Source of the DNA: Malania oleifera
Taxonomy: Eukaryota > Streptophyta > Magnoliopsida > Santalales > Ximeniaceae
Assembly (NCBI RefSeq): GCF_029873635.1
Contig: NC_080422.1
Coordinates: 17,638,049 to 17,702,048 of the forward strand
Direction of reading: 5' to 3'
DNA: 64,000 bases
Shown: piece by piece, positions 23,144 through 35,324 of the stretch
Layout of the letters: each line of letters begins with the position of its first letter
How positions within the stretch are numbered: position 1 is the first letter of the stretch
Program-made: the position numbers and the translations under genes
The notes under the pieces: generated by a model
Database searches by the model: none
The model's input: only the letters and a program-made list of their open reading frames with translations
Told to the model about the DNA's origin: nothing

Positions 23144-25591
23144 TTGCTAGGTTCTATAACTCTAGTGTACAGCGGAAAACAATACCAGAATATAAGAATG
23201 GAATTTTGAGGAAGACATAAATTGGGACAAAATAGAGATTTAGTGAGGTAATATTGGGAAATTAAGATTAGAATTTAGGGTTTTGTTCTACAGTCTGGAA
23301 GCAGGAACTTCAGGGTGGTTTCTATGTTTTTCCTAGGGTGACGATTTCAGAAAAACCATAGTAAACTATCGTTGGTTTCTATTTCCATATGGTAGGACCA
23401 GACCTTAAATTAGTAATAGGTGGCATGAGGATATTTTAGCTAGATTACTATAGGAATAGCATTATGGAGTTCAAATTCTCAGAATATTTTGATATTGTTG
23501 CAGGATGGACCCTAGATGCAATAGTGCTCACACTAGCGGTGATGATAGAGCAAGACCTTCTAGTATTAGAATTGGTGTATTTTCAAGAGGGGGGTGAATT
23601 GGAATTTTAAAAATTTCTCCCATAGGTTCAACTAGTTCAGCAACAGTATATCCACAACCTAGGGTTTGTCTATACAATTCCAAATGCGCAGATGAATAAA
23701 ATGTGCGAAAATTAAATTATGCGCAGCATTCACAATATAATATACACGTGCGGTAAATAAATTATGGAAAAAAAAATGCACACACGATATGTTATCAGGG
23801 TTTGGCCAATTATGCCTACGTCCCCGCCTCTAACTCGCAAGCCAAGGATTCCACTAATGCTCACTTAACGGCTGGAGAGACACTGTTTATAACCAGGTCA
23901 ATTAATGAGGTTGACCTCAACCTACACCTTACTAGGATAGTGCACCTAGTTTTCCTAACCGGGTCTAAGCCAATCTGAGACTATTCAATAGGGCAAATCT
24001 CCCTCTTCAGGCCCGTGCTTGGAATACAACAAATGTATAAAATTTACGTACACGGAAATGCTTTTTACACAAGCAAATATGCACCGCTACGCACAAGCAC
24101 TAATCAATGCACATCAATAATATTGGAACTATAAGCTCAGTGATCTATGTATGCAATCAAAACTCAGAATAATGACTTTATCTAATCAAGCACAAGGGTG
24201 TATTTTAGAACTATCTTTGAAACAATGTATCACTATATCTCAATCACAAGCTTAGGGTTTCAAAGATTTCTACCAAGGGTATTCTAAATATCTCTAAACA
24301 ATATTTTCTCAATATTCAAGCACAAGGAGATATTTAAAAATAATCTTGTAAAAAGATTTTTGCACACACAAAATACAAGCCCAAATGAGTCTTGCAATAA
24401 CAATGCAAAGACCCACTTAGCTATAGGATTTTTCCCACCCAAGATTTATCAAATTAAATCGGTGGAAAAATCTTTACTTAACTTTCAATATGAAAATCAA
24501 ATATCTCAAACATGATTTTCAAAAGCTCAAGCACAAGAGATATTTTTGAGAAAATAAGCTTGTCAAAAATATTTTTCTTCACAACACAACACAATCGTTT
24601 GAGTACTTGCAACAACAATGCAAGATTCACAAGCTCAAACGAGTTATCCCAAGATAATATTTATCAATGAAATAATCAGGGGTCAACTCAAGCTAACTCT
24701 CTAAAAACGATTTCAACAGTAATATATGAGAGAGTATACTAGCTTTAAAATAATGTCTGAAAACACACAAATATATTCACTCTTCAAGTTGCAACAATAA
24801 TGCAAATGAAGGGAATACAATAAACACTCTCTTTATCAAAGATGGTTTTGCAAAGAAGAATCAAAGAGAGTGTGAAAAATTTGCTTGGAATGTTGAGTAT
24901 ATAGCAAAAAGGGTATAAAATATTTGAGAGAAATTTTCCTGATTAATTTTGCTAATCTAGTGATAATCCTTACAAATGAGGAGGTATATAGAATCCCCTA
25001 AAATTATAACCATTAGGGACGTATTTGTCATTTTGGGAAAATTTTAAATGAAGTAAATAAAAATAAGAATGTTTTTAACTTTGGTAAATTTTGCTAACCC
25101 AAGAGCACTGGTCGACCAAACTTAATGTTCGGTTGACCAAGTAACATAGTTCGGTCGACCGCTAAAAAATTAAATTGAGAGTTTGGTCGACCGTACTGAA
25201 ATTCTTAAAGGCAATTTTTCAATTTCGCGTGGTTCGGTCGACGAGGTGAAATTTGTACTCAATGGTTTAGTCAACCATGGCATTGAGATTTCCCATGTGT
25301 GGGCTTGGTCGACCAGGGCATTGTCCATATCTTTCTGGTCGTACGACCGAGGGGTCAAACCGTTGACCCGATGGGAGTTTGGTTGACAAAGTTGTGTGAA
25401 CTTCGAAAGGTTCGGTCGACCGTACTATGGTCAAAACGTTGACCTTTGACTGGTTCGGTCGATTGAACACTTTTATACATTTCAATTTGGTCGACCGAAC
25501 ATGCATTTTTAATGCATTTCAGTTCTAATCCCCTTATACATTAACCCTATTCATATAAGCACATTTGTTTATGCATGCATGTGGGTCCTAA

Positions 25592-27802
25592 TGTAACGAC
25601 CCGAAGAATAATGGTATTTAAATAATAAAAAAAAGAGATAAAAAAGAAGAAGAACAAGAAATGAAATAAGAACAGAAGGAGGCTTTTGGATGGGATAATT
25701 CCAAGAAATTTTTCAAACCTCATCGACGAACATAGGGGTTTCGTTGACGAGGGTTCTTTACGATCTCGTCAGTCTCATCGACGAGAAGATACCGAGAGAG
25801 GATTTTTGGAAGTCTGAAATTCATCGTCGAGGGTTCAGGTTCGTCAACGAACTTTCTATAGGACTCGTTGATGAGGTGACGTGGCTCATCGACGAATCTA
25901 GCAATATAAATAGTTCTAAACGTGATTTTTCAACTCATTTGTGCACAGAATTCACTCTCTCTCTCATCCTTTGGTTTCTCCTCCTTCTCTCTAAGATTCT
26001 GGGCTGGATTTTTGTCGGTTCGACGATCTGAAGCCACCACAACGCTCCTGGGAAAGTTCTCTGCAAATCTGCCAAAGCGGATCATTGGTGGGGCTAAGGT
26101 GGAAACCATCCCAAATCTAGGGTAAGGTTTTCTACTCAGTATTTCGTTTCTTGACATTTGTAGGAAGCATAGTATGCGTAGAAATATTGAACTTTAATTC
26201 TGGGAGATGTGATTTTTAGGGTGTTAAGTAGGGAACCCTGCGGGTGCAGAACAAATTTTCTTTGGGGCTTTTCAAGAATCAGGTAAGGAGATAAACTAAG
26301 CTAGTATTTTATGAAAAATATACATATTATTGTAACATTTGATTTCAGAAAAATAAATATATTTATATCTGCCTTATGTTTGGGAAAATACCGCTGAAAA
26401 TGATGGCATGTTAAATATACGAAAACTTATTTAGTGTGTCGTGAGTAGAAATTAATATGAAATACTGTTTTTTAGGAATGTGTTAATGATATGGATTTTT
26501 ATAATGGAAAACCGGCGTACAGGCCGAGATTTTGATATATTTGCCGATGTACGAGCCAAGTTATGTGTATGATTTGCTGGTATATAGGTTGAGCTATGTG
26601 TATGATTTGCCGGCGTACGGGCCGAGCTATAGATATGATTTCCAGCATACGGGCTGAGTTATGTATATGATTTTCCGGCGTACGAGCTGAGCTATGGATG
26701 TGATTTGCCAGCGTATGGGCTGAGCTATGGATATGATTTGCCGGCGTACGAGCCGAGCTATGGTCAAATGTGAAATACTAGCGTACGGGTCGATGATTTT
26801 CATGATATACGTATATATGCAAAATGATATGATTGATTTGATAATTAATGATATAAAATATCCAAGTATCACAGTTTCAGTATATGTTATATGATATCAA
26901 AAGTTGGTTGGCTTGGTCTAGGCTAGCACTTATACGGTACCGCTACTACGTGTCCAATGTCATCATGATCATGATATTTGTGTTAACGCCGCTGTACGGA
27001 GTGGTGTGAGATTGGATGGTCGATGTGGTTTTCAAGAAGTGGGTGAGCATCCCTAGTGTACGGACCAAGTCTGGCAGACCCATTGGACTTACAGACTGTA
27101 CTTTTGACTTGGCAGTGGTCGGTCAACTATTGCCAGGTCCTGCCTTTGGGTCACATAACCCAGTCATGTGGGGGTAATACATGACAATAGCCAGCTAACC
27201 TTCCAGGGATGTTTGTTTTTGGTATTTCTATTTATATAAGATGAAATATACTATGTAAATCATTATGTTCTACCATGTTTTGATTATACATGCTTTTCCC
27301 AGGATTTGATATATATACAGTTCTACTGGTTATGTTTATTATTATATGTATACCACAGAAATGCTCATATTGTCACACACTAGTGTTATTTTATTTCCCT
27401 TACTGAGAGGTGTCTCACCTCGAATTTCATAAACATTTCAGGAGCCCCTGATAGGAGAGCGGGTAAAGCCCCGCTGATCTAGTATGGTTAATCTACCCTT
27501 CTAGAAGGGTGAGTGTTTGATAGGGTCGGATGTATTTTATGGGATAGCCTGAAGATATGTTTTGGGGTTGTGTACTGTGTGTGTATAAATACAGTGGTTG
27601 TAGTAACTCTGGTATTGTGATGTATAGTATAATGAGATGTATTGTATGTTTCCTGCTGCTTAGGCTTCCACTATATGTTCTGATATATCCCTAGTACCCA
27701 CAGGCCCAGGTGGATTATGATCTGCTAAACTTTGTGATATTTTATTTATATTATGGAAGGAGAAAGAAAAAAATGAGTGTGGAAATTAAGAAGGTCGTCA
27801 CA
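25592..27802 (+). mobile_element. Solo LTR of a Gypsy element (LTR-B copy 2), innermost nest level
   Basis: TGTAACGACCC...GGTCGTCACA, 2211 bp, with a perfect TSD CCTAA at 25587-25591 and 27803-27807. It is the same family as 4832-6958 in reverse. Inside are a TCGTCGACGA array (25718-25895), a TATAAATA box (25905-25912), a leader with the GGTAAGG block (26120-26127), a minisatellite of about 30-bp units (26510-26800), GGGTCACATAACCCAGTCATG (27142-27165) and the hairpin TGAGAGGTGTCTCA (27404-27417). Confidence 0.96.
26505..26800 (+). repeat. Minisatellite of roughly 30-bp units inside LTR-B
   Basis: About nine imperfect units around GCCGGCGTACGGGCCGAGCT followed by ATGTATATGATTT. The reverse-complement array lies at 5890-6075 in the other LTR-B copy with fewer units, so unit number varies between copies of one family. 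The units lie in the transcribed part of the LTR, downstream of the TATA box. Confidence 0.9.
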
Positions 27803-29099
27803 CCTAAGGTCATTCTACGTCTTTTTGAGGACACCGAAAAAACTTGGCATCAATTAACTTAGGTCTTTCTAAGGTCTTAAGCTTATAGTCCTACATGCAT
27901 GATATACAGATTATTACTAACCTTTTCCTAATTAAGATTACAGACCCAAATAAAAATTACAACAAATAAATATGTCGGGGTCTTCCTTTTCTTCAAGTTA
28001 CCGCATGCTATCAATGTGATTCAACTTAGTATGATCCTGCACACAAACTTGAAAGTCATCAAATATCAGAGTATTTTTCATTATCAAAATTGAGAATGAC
28101 CCATAGGGTCAACATCTAACATGGGTGGCGGGGATTCAGATGTTATATTACGCAGCGTAACTCAGTAGGTTATAGTTGAGATTGCACGGAGCTCCAGGGA
28201 TTAAGGAGGCCCTTCTGTAGCTCAGAGGTGTACGATAGAAAAGTTCACAAAAATGAATCCTCAAGCATTTTCATGAGGAGCTCCCACAGTTGTAAAGAAC
28301 TGGATGCAAGAGATTGAGAAAATACTAATGGTGCTCCACTGCATCGATGAGCAGAGCATCCTCTATGCCACGTACAAGTTTACAGGCGATGCCGAAGGAT
28401 GGTGGATGGCTACGAGATTATTGGAGGAGCAGAGGCCCATACTAGTGGCTATGACTTGGAGCCAATTCAGGGGGGTATTCTTTTACAAATATTTCCCTAC
28501 CACCTTCAGAGAGGCTAAGGTGGTGGAGTTTCTGAATTTGTCTCAGGGAAATCTTACAGTTCAGCAATATGCAACAAAATTTATCAAATTGTCACGCTTC
28601 ACCTCCTAAGTCGTTTTAGATGAAGTTAAGAATGCAGGGATGTTTGAGAGAGGCTTGAGGTGAGAAATATATAAACAGGTGGTAGTACTGAAGATGCAAG
28701 ATTTATCTGAGCAAGTTGACAGAGCTACAATAGTAAAAGAAAGTGAATAGAAAGATGTGGGAGTACCGAGCCAGAGGAAGAGGCCCAGGCCTCCAGTTTT
28801 TCAAGTTGGTTCCAGTCGGGGCTCATAGAAAGGAGATCACTATGAAAGAGCTCAGAGGTAAATGATGGGACACAGTGGTGTTCAGGGTGGGCAAAATTTT
28901 CCTATCTGCATTAGATGTGGCCGGAGGCATCCGGGAGAATGTAGAGTAGGAGAGAATGTCTGGTATCGGTGTGGGAGATTCGGCCATATGGCATGATCAT
29001 GTTGGGAACTGCTGACCCACACATTAGCTCACGGATCATTCTAGGGTGGTTATTAGGTGCCCCGTGGAGGCCAATAGAAGAACATAGCTCCGGCGAGGG

Positions 29100-29632
29100 T
29101 TTATGCACTGACGCCGGGAGACGCTGAGGCTGCCAGAGACATTGTTACAGTTATACTTACTGCTTTACCATATAAAGTTGTTGTTTTGTTTGACTCAGGT
29201 GCCACCCATTCCTTTGTATTGTCAAGATATGTTAAAATATCTTGGGTGGAGGCGTAGTTGTTAGATATTGAATTGTCAATTATCACGCCGACTGGGTCAA
29301 TAATGAGGTGTATGATGGTACTTAAAAATTTTCGAGTAAGTAGTCAGGAAAAAGTGTTACCAGCTGACCCAGTAGTATTAGATATTGAGGGGTTTGATAT
29401 GATATTGGATATAGACTGCCTGGCAGCTAATTATACCAGCATTGATTGCCATAAAAAAGAAGTGATCTTTAGACCCCCAAGTGAACAGGAATTCAAATTC
29501 ATGGGATCACGTGTGCACGCCTCGCCGGTAGCTGGTATCGGCTATTCAGGCGAGGAGGTTGCTTTAGGGTGGTTGCCAAGGAAACATTGCCTATATAAAG
29601 GAAATTCCAAAGGAAGAATTGAAACAAGCTAA
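29100..29632 (+). pseudogene. Gypsy aspartic protease
   Basis: The catalytic loop FDSGATHSFV is intact at 29188-29217, and the part at 29258-29632 is open (GFDMILDIDCLAANYTSIDC matches the usual MDWL-Y-A-IDC block). The family usually has GMDWL, where this copy has DIDCL. One stop separates the two pieces near 29254. It would cleave GAG-POL if expressed, but the frame is broken. Confidence 0.85.
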
Positions 29633-30640
29633 TATTCCAGTAGTTAGAGAATTTTCATATGTGTTTCCGAAAGAACTACCTAGTATACCACCAGATCGGG
29701 AGATTGAATTCACCATGGAACAACTACCGGGATCAGCACCGATATCTAAAGCACCCTATAGAATGGCTCTAGCTTAACTAAAATAATTGAAAAATCAGTT
29801 GCAGGAGTTGTTGGATAAAGGGTTTATTAGACTTAGCGTGTCGCCTTAGGGAGCACCAGTTCTTTTTGTAAAGAAGAAAGACGGGACTTTGAGGATGTGT
29901 ATTATTTATAGAGAAATAAACAAAGTGACAATTAAGAATAAATATCCTCTTCCCAGAATCGATGATTTATTTGATTAACTCCAGGGGACTTAGATCTACT
30001 CCAAGATTGATCTGTGGTCAGGATTTCACCAGGTAAAAGTTAGAGTAGAGGATGTTTCAAAAATAGCTTTCCGAACCAGGTGTGGGCACTACAAGTTTTT
30101 GGTGATGTCGTTCAGATTAACTAATGCACCGGAAGTGTTTATGGATCTAATGAATCGAGTGTTCCATCACTACTTAGACCACTTTGTTGTCGTATTTATT
30201 GATGATATACTAGTCTACGCGAAGAGTTTTGAGGAGCACAAGGATCATCTGAGATTGATATTACAGGTATTAAGGGAAAAGAAGTTATACGCTAAATCCA
30301 AGAAATGTGAATTCTGGCTTAGACAAGTTACTTTTCTCGGGCATGTGATCTTCAGGGACGGCATATTAGCATATCCGAGTAAAATAGAAGTAGTGGTGAG
30401 TTGGGTGAGATAGGGAAATGTTTAGGAAGTCACAAGTTTCCTAAGTCTAGCAGGGTACTATCGGCATTTTTTGGATAATGTTTCTAGATTATCGGGCCCA
30501 CTGACATGACTCACAAGGAAAAATGTGAGATTTGAATGGACGGATGAGTGTGAGTAGAGCTTCTAGGAATTGAAGCAGCGGGTGGTCACTGCACCGGTAT
30601 TATCTATTCCATCATGAGACAATGGATTTTTTATATACAA
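29633..30640 (+). pseudogene. Gypsy reverse transcriptase
   Basis: The order of RT motifs is clear: [77 protein letters not shown], an open stretch at 30099-30413, and the polymerase motif FIDDILVY at 30194-30217. [12 protein letters not shown] and the start of the RT thumb follow. Stops replace codons in at least six places (for instance ALA-stop-LK and SP-stop-GAP), so no enzyme can be made. The catalytic Asp pair of the FIDD motif is still present. Confidence 0.9.
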
Positions 30641-31016
30641 TGACGTATCATTGAGGGGAATCGGGTTGATGCAGCATGTGAGGGTTATTGCTTACACTTC
30701 CCGACAGCTTAAGGAGAATGAAAAGAACTACCCGGTACATGATTTAGAGTTAGCTGCAGTGGTGCACGCTCTAAAGATCCGGAGGCACCACCTTTATGGT
30801 GGGGGATGTGAAATCTTCACTGACCATAAAAGGTTGAAATATTTCTTTATCCAAAAAGAATTGAATATGAGGCAAAAAAAATGGCTAGAGCTCATTAAAG
30901 ATTATGATTGTACCATCAGTTACCATCTAGGGAAAGCAAACATGGTGGCTAATGCGCTGAGCCGAAATTTATTGGGTGCAGCATTGTTAGTGGTAGAGGT
31001 TCAACATGCGATTTAG
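30641..31016 (+). pseudogene. Gypsy RNase H
   Basis: Open from 30651 to 31016. It carries [53 protein letters not shown] and [20 protein letters not shown], all standard for the Ty3/Gypsy RNase H (RT-linked RNH_RT). The first aspartate strand upstream (IYNDVS instead of the usual YSDAS) is altered, and there is a deletion after it. A stop ends the frame at 31016. Confidence 0.88.
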
Positions 31017-32515
31017 ATGGATTTGGAAAGGTTCGGTGTGGAGCTAATAGAGAGTGATTTCCAAGTATTCATCGCCAGCTTAGTATTACAGCCTACCCTG
31101 CAGGTGAAAATTAAAGCTACTCAAAGAAATGACGCAAAATTGGTAAAGCTGATAGATAAAGTGCAGGATGGTGAGGGGGAGGAGTTCAGTATATCAGATG
31201 ATGGAGCCCTACGGTTTCGTACCAGACTGTGCGTCCCTGCAAATGCTGTGATTAGGAGGGCTATCTTAGAAGAGGCACTCAGATCCCTTTATACAATGCA
31301 TCCTGGCAACAATAAAATGTATCGAGACCTTTAGGAATCTTTCTGGCGGAGTGGTATAAAAAGGGAGATAACTGAATTCGTGGAGTAGTATTTAACGTGT
31401 CAGTAGGTAAAAACTGAGTACCAAAGGCCGGTAGGATAGTTACAACCACTCCACTTTCCTGAGTGGAAGTTGGATCATATATCCATGGATTTCGTCACAC
31501 GTCTACCGTTGGCGCTACATGGAAAGAATGTTATATAGGCGGTTGTTGATCGATTGAGGAAGACTACTCATTTTCTCTCTAATAATGTTAACTACTCTAT
31601 GAACAGGCTGGTAGAATTATATATTCAAGAGATAGTTCAATCTCATGGTGTGCCAGTACCTGTAGTTTCAGACCGAGACTCACATTTCACATCACGGTTT
31701 CGGAAGAGCTCGCAAGAAACTTTGGGTCTCAGTTATCATTCAGCATAGCTTTTCATCCTCAGACTGATGGGCAGACAGAGAGGACGATTCAGATACTTGA
31801 GGATATGCTACAAGCATATGTGCTGGATTTTGGGAGAAGTTGGACCAAGTATATGCCGTTGGTTGAGTTTGCGTATAATAACAATTACCAAGCCAGCATT
31901 GGGATGGCACCTTACGAGACATTATATAGTAAGAGGTTTCATTCTCCTTTATACTGGGATGAAGTGGGTGAAAGGCAAGTTATGGGACTAAAGTTAGTGC
32001 AGCAGGCGTACGATAAAGTCCAACTTATTAAAGACAGAATCAGTGCATCTCAGAGTTAGTAGAAAAGCTATGCAGATACTCTCCACTGGAAATTGGAATT
32101 TGATGTGGGAGATCAGGTATTTCTGAAAGTAGCACCGGTGAGAGGAGTTATGAGGTTAGGGAGAAAGGGCAAGCTGAATCCTTAGTACATTCGCCCATTT
32201 GAAATACTCGAGAGAGTGGGTCCAGTTGCCTATAGAATAGCCTTACCACTGGCATTATCCAAGATTCATGACGTATTCCATGTTTCCATACTGAGGAAAT
32301 GTGTCCCAGGTCATTCTCACGTAATCAGTTATGAGGAGTTGGAACTTCAAGATACTCTAGTATATGAAGAAATACCAGTGCAGATTTTGGATAAGAAACA
32401 ACAGGAGTTGCGCACCAAGATAATTCCAATAGTAAAAGTCCTATGTAAGAATCATGCAGTGGAGGAGGCCTCGTGGGAGTTAGAGGAGGAGATACAATAG
32501 AAATACCCACATCTA
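31017..32515 (+). pseudogene. Gypsy integrase with C-terminal chromodomain
   Basis: 31017-31334 is the linker and start of the zinc-binding domain (RRAILEEALRSLYTMHPGNNK). The core has DFVTRLPLALHGKNVI (first Asp near 31489), [13 protein letters not shown] (second Asp near 31671) and, after a frameshift near 31730, HPQTDGQTERTIQILEDML with the catalytic Glu. The C-terminal lobe (32216-32500) reads LSKIHDVFHVSILRKCVPG and ends KIIPIVKVLCKNHAVEEASW, the fold of a Tekay chromodomain used for targeting chromatin. Stops near 31333, 31388, 32058 and 32185 disable it. Confidence 0.9.
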
Positions 32516-32834
32516 TTCTATGGGGACCAACATTAGAAAGAAAATGAATGGTAGTAATTCAGGTAAAGTAAATATAGTTTGATTTTATTTTATGCAGAGC
32601 AAAATGATGTATGTACATGTGGTATTTTAGATTATAGGATAGGTAGTGTTTTTGGTTATGGGAGAATTTTATTTTATGTATATACATGTAATCTCCCAAA
32701 ACCATAAATTGTAACCACGGTATTTCTCTGCCATAAGTGAGGGTAATTAATAAAATAAGTAGTGAATTTTTCTCAGATGATGGTATGCATGTATAGTCAA
32801 TAATTTCAAGGATGAAATTTTTAAGAGGGGAGAA

Positions 32835-35065
32835 TGTACAGAGCCAAAAAATAAAATAATAAAAGAAAATGAGGAAAATAGATTTTTGGGCAAAGGAGAA
32901 AATCAGTAATGATTTTATAAAGGAGGTAGAAAACCAGCGACGATTTTGGTAATTTATCGGGGCTGGGTAATAGGTAAACAGTAAATTTCAAGCCAATTAA
33001 TAGAAACTCGGTGACGATTTTCTAAGAGTGAGAGAAAACCGACAACGGTTTCCTTGGCAGCACTAAAACTTATAAAGTCCTGCGAGTTATAATTTTTTAA
33101 TCAAAATTATTTCTTCTCCCTCTCTCTCTCTCTCTCTCTAAACCCACGAACCCTCTTCCCCTTCTCTCTAAAATTCTACTCCTTTTTAAGTTTGAATCGA
33201 CGATCAGGAACCACCACAGGGTTCTTGGGAAGATTCTCTACAATGTAAGCAGAGTGGAATTTCAATTTGGGGTTCCGAGGCACTGTCGCATAAATGAGAT
33301 AAGGGTGTTATTTGAGTATTTATGGGTTGTTTATCTGAATTATGGGATGAATAGACTTAGGAATGTAAATATGAAAATAGTTTTGGGGCTGAATTAAGGA
33401 CTTGGAATTTTGTGAAATACAAGGTTTGGTGAGAATACTGCAGGCTGGCTAAGGTTTTTAGTAGGTATTTTCTTAGGAACCCAAGTAGAATGATAAATAA
33501 TTTATAGTTTAGGAAATTGAGAATATGCGGATTTAGGAAAACGTCAATACAATAGTTATTCTAGATATTTAGTTGATTGATAGGGTTATATTCATATGTT
33601 TGTAATTTCAGGGTTTGGAATTATGAATGTCGCAGAGGCATGAGTTAGAAAATTAGTGAACGAGTTTAGTTGACTAGGTAAGGGAAATATACTATGCTAG
33701 TAAATTCAGAAATTTTATTGATAAATTTTAGTATTTGATTATGAGATACAAATTATAAATTGTATAGTTATACAAATTTCAGTATGTGAGTTCTATTTAT
33801 TAATTGTGTGGCTTGAGTTAGTATTTGTTCAGTATAGTATTTATACAGTTTTCAAAATAACATGATCTACAATATTTATGCACAGAAATATGATTTACCA
33901 AATTTATAGAATTATGATTTATAGTATATACACATACATATATTTTTTAGTATTCATAGAAAGCCATGATTCCCAAAATTACAAAACCATAACACTCAAA
34001 TATTACAGTTTATTCAGTTCAGATATTATTGATCATACAGATCAAATATTATTGATATTTTAGATCAGATAATACAGTATCTTCAGATTAGTTTTATAGT
34101 GTTATTGTTATTTTGGAATCATGATGAAATAGTAAGATATATACGGAGAATAGTATTATACAGTATCAGACCCTGATGAATTAAATCAGTATCTGAGCAC
34201 GGTGTCATAACTATTATAATTCAGAATGCAACCATACGTTTCAGATAAAGTATGGATCAGCCAATTGTGCCACAAGTAGTGTAGTGTGCTCCCTAACATC
34301 CGAATCTGGTGGAGCGAACCTTTCGTGCTACAGGAATGTCTATGCATATAGTTAGGCTAGTACTGGTAGGCTAATCAGTGTTTAGTCCCGCCTATGGGCC
34401 GCACAACCAGCCATGTGGGGTAAATCATGACATACAATTTTTCAGGAAAGCTTTCACAGTTATTTATATGTATACAAGTTTACAGAATAACAGCAGATAT
34501 ATTATAACACTAGAAGTTTAAATAAATTGAAAGCTCAGATATTACAATTGTATTTTAAGCCACCTAGGTGTGAGTTATACTGTATATTATTTTACATGCT
34601 ATCTCAGTTTTGGTTATTTATCAGTATATTAATCATGTAAACTCATTGTCACACAATGGTAATAGAATATTTCTTCTTACTGGGAGTTGTCTCATCCCAG
34701 TAATTTAACATATTTTAGGTGATCCAACTAGACGAGCAGATCAGGCTCGGAGATGGAGGGGATAGTTATACTGCCCTATCAGAAGGGTAAGTGGTTTTGG
34801 GGAGATGTATTTATCAGTAGTTTATAGGGGATTTGGTGGAGGATTTTTGGGTAGATATGTATGCAATAATGTTTGAGAAATTACTGAATTCTGGTATTGT
34901 AAATATGGGTGTATAACTTTATGTTTTCTGTTGTATAGGAATGCTATTTTGTGAACAGGAATTTCCTTGGTGCCCACTTGGGGCCTGAGATGTTATAATA
35001 GATAATACAAGGGTATCAGAGTAATTTTAATTTTAAAAAATGGTATGAATTTTCAGGTCGTTACA
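32835..35065 (+). repeat. 3' LTR of the Tekay-like Gypsy (copy 2)
   Basis: Starts TGTACAGAGCC after the polypurine tract and ends GGTCGTTACA. It aligns over its full length with 20917-23123, with scattered substitutions and small indels, so the insertion is not recent. TATA-like TTATAAAG lies near 33070. U3 palindromes are at 32905-33053, and the hairpin TGGGAGTTGTCTCA is at 34681-34694. It is followed directly by broken pol sequence of a different Gypsy. Confidence 0.93.
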
Positions 35066-35324
35066 TGTTTGCCCTTCCAAATCACTGTTGGGAGCATCAA
35101 TGTTATTTCAGAGGAAACATGAAGAGCATCTACGAAAGGTGTTCGAAAGACTGAGGGGAAATAGTTTGTATGTGAAGAAAGGGAAGTTCTCTGTCACTTA
35201 GCGGAGCAACAAATTCCTTGGTCATGTATTTGAACAAGGTCGTATTTGGAGGGGTATGGAGAAGGTAAGGATGATTCAAGAACGGAAGATCCCCACAACA
35301 GTGAAGGAGTTTTGTTCCTTTCTT

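Larger units (their letters stand above)
23564..28114 (-). mobile_element. Solo LTR of a SIRE-like Copia, itself split by LTR-B
   Basis: On the minus strand it starts TGTTGACCCTATGGGTCATTC (28114) and ends TTCTAATA (23564). Flanking 5-bp sequences are TCTAG (23559-23563) and TCTAA (28115-28119), a TSD with one change. It interrupts the Gypsy gag. Removing the nested LTR-B leaves about 2.3 kb. The GGTCGACC array lies at 25500-25105 and the TATATA box near 24985, which is downstream in the direction of transcription. No internal domain is present, so it is solo. Confidence 0.93.
23505..29010 (+). pseudogene. Gypsy gag, split by a 4.55-kb nested insertion
   Basis: ATG at 23505 gives MDPRCNSAHTSGDDRARPSS, then the SIRE solo LTR starts. 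The frame resumes after 28115 with GGGDSD and EIARSSRD, then CTIEKFTKMNPQAFS and, in the open stretch 28304-28609, WMQEIEKILMVLHCIDEQ, KFTGDAEGWWMATRLLEEQ and LTVQQYATKFIKLSRF. This is the retrotrans_gag capsid domain of chromoviruses. Two zinc knuckles follow: CIRCGRRHPGEC (28907-28942) and YRCGRFGHMA-stop-SC (28961-29002), where the first cysteine is tryptophan. Stops occur throughout. Confidence 0.88.
23124..32834 (+). mobile_element. Tekay/Del-like Gypsy chromovirus, internal region with nested solo LTRs
   Basis: The element lies between LTRs 20917-23123 and 32835-35065. Its order is primer-binding site, gag, protease, RT, RNase H, integrase, chromodomain and polypurine tract (GAGGGGAGAA just before 32835). 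This is Gypsy order, and the C-terminal chromodomain together with the GAG signature places it in the Tekay/Del chromoviruses. A SIRE solo LTR (23564-28114) sits in gag, 20 codons after its start. Without it, the internal part is about 5.2 kb. In-frame stops in every domain mean it is dead. Confidence 0.92.

Noticed and set aside
23564-28114. Initial reading of SIRE LTRs in the opposite direction (TGTTAGAATTGG as the start)
   Set aside because: The CTCTTGGGATC block precedes the primer-binding site at 7642, and the TATA box follows the GGTCGACC array only in the other orientation.
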